64,000 bases of DNA, taken from assembly GCF_900269665.1 (NCBI RefSeq), contig NZ_LT985361.1, positions 6,039,960 to 6,103,959 of the forward strand. Direction: 5' to 3'. The DNA is from Nocardia suismassiliense. GTDB taxonomy: Bacteria > Actinomycetota > Actinomycetes > Mycobacteriales > Mycobacteriaceae. The notes beneath the pieces were generated by a model, which ran no database searches, had not been told where the DNA came from, and saw nothing but the letters and a program-made list of their open reading frames with translations. Both the position numbers and the translations under genes were made by a program. Below are positions 61,289 to 64,000 of the stretch, one piece after another. Positions within the stretch are counted from its first letter, which is position 1. The number at the start of each line of letters is the position of its first letter.

Positions 61289-61984
61289 ATGGAAAGGATC
61301 GACCCGGAAGACAATGCGACCATAGGTCGGATTGTGTTTCCGGGAAACCCGTGGCCCGCCGGACACGCGATCGACGAGTTCGCGTGGTCCGGGCGGATCG
61401 ACGAGAACGGCAATTTATGGTTCGACCTGCACCTGCGGTCGGCCGAGTACCGCGCCGAAGGGGTACCGGAAAGTGCTGCGGGCGACGCGGATTGGTCGTC
61501 GCCGCAAGTGTGGTGCAACTACGGGAGTTGCACGCTGTCGTCCACCTACTGGGGTGAGGACGATGGCACCGGATTTCTCGCCGCCACACCGGGTAGTCCA
61601 TTCCATTTGACATCGTTGACGCCGCAACGTCTGACGGCCGATCCGCTACCCCTCGTCGATATCGATCAGCTCGAATATCTCGCGTTCAATATTTACTTGC
61701 TCGGCCACGATTCCGTGGCCGACCAGGAGGTGTCTTTCACGCGCCGCCCGGACGGCAGCCATCACATCGACTGGCACGGACGCATCGCGCTGACCTACGC
61801 CGGTGACGTCGAATTCCGGCATCGATTCGAGGCCGAGATCGCGGCGGCCCTCGAATACATCCGCTACCCCGCGACGCTGTCGCGCGAGGAGGCCCACGAC
61901 CACCTGCAGGCCGTCGTCGACGCGCCCGAATTGTTCGAGGCGGGACTCGTAGACGGTCAACCGGCCTGGGTGCCGAGGCCGTAA
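61289..61984 (+). CDS. Hypothetical protein
   Basis: 231 aa from ATG at 61289. TAGGTT lies 7 bp before this ATG, a -10 box position typical of leaderless actinobacterial transcripts; an ATG at 61226, just after the permease stop, would add 21 residues. The product is acidic with several Trp/Tyr-rich strands (WFDLHLRSAEYRAEG, WCNYGSCTLSSTYW). No signal peptide, membrane helix or known domain is visible. Unrecognised. Confidence 0.65.
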   Translation: MERIDPEDNATIGRIVFPGNPWPAGHAIDEFAWSGRIDENGNLWFDLHLRSAEYRAEGVPESAAGDADWSSPQVWCNYGSCTLSSTYWGEDDGTGFLAATPGSPFHLTSLTPQRLTADPLPLVDIDQLEYLAFNIYLLGHDSVADQEVSFTRRPDGSHHIDWHGRIALTYAGDVEFRHRFEAEIAAALEYIRYPATLSREEAHDHLQAVVDAPELFEAGLVDGQPAWVPRP

Positions 61985-62055
61985 CTCCGGCGGAATACCA
62001 GCTCTACGCTGCCGCGAACAACATGGTGCGGCCGCCCGGGTGCGGGGTTCGGCTA

Positions 62056-62544
62056 CTACGCGGCCGAATGTCCCGGCAGCACACAGGCGGTGTCGAGACC
62101 GAGCACACGATTCAAGCGGCCGAAAGCCAGCCAGGAACCGATGCTCATGCTGAGTTCCACGACTTCGACCTGGGTGTACTCGGCGAGCATGCGGGCCCAG
62201 AACTCGTCATCGAGACCGTGGTGATCCAGGGCGTAACGCTCGGCGTATTCGGCGGCGAGCCGGGTGCGTTCGTCGAAAGCCTCGGTGCTGCGCCACTCGG
62301 TGACCGCGTCGGCGAATTCCGGCTCCACCTTGGCGCCGTCGCGTTCGGTGCGCCAGTCCTGGCAGAAGATACAGCCGTTGATTTGCGCGATCCGCAGCCG
62401 GGCGGCCTCGAATTCGCGCAGACCGAGCGTGCTGTGCGAATACACCGCCATGGAGAACTGGGCGGCGGCGACCCCGATACCGGGCACCATTTCGCCCCAG
62501 ACGTAACCGATCGGGTCCTTGCCCTCGGGGACATCGATGATCAT
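62056..62544 (-). CDS. Carboxymuconolactone decarboxylase/AhpD-like protein
   Basis: 162 aa from ATG at 62544 (GGAAGGAAG upstream). The CMD/AhpD redox motif C-I-F-C-Q-D-W-R is present, followed by an acidic helix-rich region and YAERYALDHHGLDDEFWARML. AhpD-like proteins reduce peroxides or serve as disulfide reductases. Its start overlaps the stop of the dehydrogenase gene (ATGA), so both may act on one pathway. Confidence 0.88.
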   Translation of the reverse strand: MIIDVPEGKDPIGYVWGEMVPGIGVAAAQFSMAVYSHSTLGLREFEAARLRIAQINGCIFCQDWRTERDGAKVEPEFADAVTEWRSTEAFDERTRLAAEYAERYALDHHGLDDEFWARMLAEYTQVEVVELSMSIGSWLAFGRLNRVLGLDTACVLPGHSAA

Positions 62545-63620
62545 GGATTCTTCCTTCCGAGTTTGCCGACTGCCGGACGCAGTGGAATATCGAGTGCGTC
62601 GTAGAGTCCGGGTTCGGCCGCGGCGAGCCAATCGATGGCGCTCACCAAACGGCCTACGGCAGTGGCATTTCCACCCGCGGAACGGTTGCCGTTCTCGTCG
62701 GTCGCCTCGATGGTGACCTCGATGCGCGGGCGACCCTCGATGATCACCCGGTGCGCGCCGTCGCCGTCGGCGGGCGCGGGCCAGTCCGGCGCGCAGGACG
62801 GATGGATCCGGGTGACGTGTTCGATGACGATGCGCGGCTCGCCCGCCACGATGCCCTGCACCTCGAAGCGCACCGCACCCTGCGTGCCCGCCGCGAACTC
62901 CCCCATCGACACGGTGGTGATCGTGGTTTCGAGCGGTCGCCGATCCAGGGTCTCGCGGATCTCGTCGAGTTCGACGCCGAGCGCCCGCGCCATCAGCCGA
63001 ATCTGGCCGCCCCACACCATGGTCGGCACCGTCGGCGCGAGCATGGGCGGCTGGTAGTCCATCGGCTGACCCATGCCCACGAGGTAGCGCACCGAGTCCG
63101 GCTGGTCGTAGGTCGAGTAGTCGAAGATCTCCTGGCAGCGCAGCACGTCGAGGGTGCCGCCGAGTCCGCTGAGCAACAAGGGCAGTACATCGTTGCCCCA
63201 GCCGGGATCCACACCCGAGACGAACAGCGAGCCGCCGCCCTCGGCGATCGCGGCGAGCACCGGATCGCGGATCTCCGCCGGTGCGTTGCGCGGGTCGTAG
63301 AGGGCGTACAGCGCGGGCGTCACGACTATCGCGCCCGCGCGGATCGCCCGCACGATGTCGGCGAGTGCGTCATCGGGGCGGATGTCGCCGGATGCCGCGT
63401 AGACGACCGCGCGCGGTTTCGTCGCCAGCACCGCGTCGATGTCATCGGTGGCCGCGACGCCGAGCTGATAGTCGAGACCGCTCAACTCTCCCGCGTCGCG
63501 CCCGACCTTGTCCGGATTGTGGACGAGCACATTCGTGAGGGTCAGCGCCGGATGGGCCTCGACGGCTCGAATGGCCGCCCGGCCGACATTGCCGGTGCCC
63601 CACACCGCCGTGGAGATCAT
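62541..63620 (-). CDS. DapB-like NAD(P)-dependent dehydrogenase
   Basis: 359 aa. The N-terminal Rossmann fold TAVWGTGNVGRAAIRAV is followed by VVYAASGDIRPDD, GVDPGWGNDVLPL and a C-terminal alpha/beta domain with EIFDYSTYDQP. This matches the dihydrodipicolinate-reductase-like group that includes 2,4-diaminopentanoate dehydrogenase and other actinobacterial reductases of unknown substrate. Operon leader for the CMD protein. Confidence 0.82.
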   Translation of the reverse strand: MISTAVWGTGNVGRAAIRAVEAHPALTLTNVLVHNPDKVGRDAGELSGLDYQLGVAATDDIDAVLATKPRAVVYAASGDIRPDDALADIVRAIRAGAIVVTPALYALYDPRNAPAEIRDPVLAAIAEGGGSLFVSGVDPGWGNDVLPLLLSGLGGTLDVLRCQEIFDYSTYDQPDSVRYLVGMGQPMDYQPPMLAPTVPTMVWGGQIRLMARALGVELDEIRETLDRRPLETTITTVSMGEFAAGTQGAVRFEVQGIVAGEPRIVIEHVTRIHPSCAPDWPAPADGDGAHRVIIEGRPRIEVTIEATDENGNRSAGGNATAVGRLVSAIDWLAAAEPGLYDALDIPLRPAVGKLGRKNP

Positions 63621-64000
63621 GCCGGGAGCGTAGCAAGCGCTTGGTCGGTTTCACGGCGTAATCGCGAACCTACCCGAGGGGCGCCGTAGCGCCCGATCGT
63701 TGCAGCAGGTAGCATCATGTGCGGTCGGTCCGCGTGAACTCTCCGCCATACCCACCGAATCCCCCCTCAAAGTATCTGTAACCGTCGGTTACAGATAAAT
63801 CGCGCTGACTAACACCGTGGTCGGACTCCTTTTCCAGGAACTTTCCATGTTGCCCACGCCAGGTTTGCCTCTGCCTACCGATGTCATTTTCAGGTAGATA
63901 TCGATGCTTGGCGGTTGCTGAAACAACGACGAATCCCGCTCCTGGGCAACACATCATGGCAATCGGCGGCACCATATAGACGTTCCCGTCTGGAACTTGG
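63621..64000. promoter_or_regulatory. Intergenic right edge with a perfect operator-like palindrome
   Basis: 380 bp with no supported gene. TATCTGTAAC (63773-63782) and GTTACAGATA (63788-63797) form a perfect 10-bp inverted repeat around CGTCG, typical of a TetR-type operator. The region is less GC-rich than its surroundings and probably holds promoters for a gene beyond the window. Confidence 0.55.

Noticed and set aside
1..64000. CRISPR arrays
   Set aside because: No evenly spaced short repeats with unique spacers were seen; the tandem repeats at 42987-43140 and 46403-46651 are contiguous coding minisatellites.

Overview
The window is high-GC DNA from a mycolic-acid actinomycete, most likely Nocardia or a close relative. 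The clues are cutinase-family (Culp-type) enzymes, a CYP136-like P450, a deazaflavin-dependent nitroreductase, a GT87 mannosyltransferase of the lipomannan type, UdgX, and an IdeR/DtxR-like iron box. The genus is inference.

Bases 1 to about 21,446 look like one arm of an integrative conjugative element. Its end lies at a tRNA-Leu(GAG) gene (21,425-21,512, minus strand), whose 3' end overlaps the last codons of a large serine recombinase. From about 10.7 kb down to the left edge runs a minus-strand operon of at least twelve genes: a short hydrophobic peptide, a secreted proline-rich glycine-zipper protein, two secreted cutinases, a LIP-type lipase without its nucleophile serine, an NTF2-like single-pass protein, a P-loop-like DUF6668 protein, two related pilin-like small membrane proteins, an alpha/beta hydrolase, two related envelope proteins (one a lipoprotein) and, cut by the edge, a TrbL/VirB6-like channel protein. 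Most genes overlap by 4 bp. Between this operon and the recombinase lie cargo genes: an IS3 transposase relic, an AraC regulator, a P450, a MmyB-type regulator and, most notably, a trypco2 gene followed by a 1,020-residue trypsin-like protease/NACHT/multi-TM protein, a probable defence or conflict module.

Bases 21.5-64 kb read as chromosome. In order: an imine reductase with a divergent HxlR regulator; an arginase-family gene; an ABC importer plus GH20 hexosaminidase operon (probably GlcNAc/chitooligosaccharide use); GrpB, DUF4360 and an APH-like kinase; a toxin-antitoxin-like pair; a saccharopine-dehydrogenase-like enzyme; an EamA transporter; a GH92 mannosidase; an M14 peptidase; a two-gene split relative of copper amine oxidase; and an iron-siderophore ABC importer behind an iron box, with a 63-bp tandem repeat at one gene junction.

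The last part holds a frameshifted SnoaL-like gene, an acyltransferase, two related helical proteins, CYP136 plus ferredoxin with a divergent TetR, a stand-alone PheS-like ligase with a possible leader peptide, a flavin monooxygenase, topoisomerase IB, a KGG protein, GT87, a flavodoxin-like protein/UdgX pair, an ankyrin protein, a nitroreductase, a CoA-disulfide-reductase-like enzyme, an APC permease, and a CMD/dehydrogenase pair. The right edge is intergenic and carries a perfect 10-bp inverted repeat.
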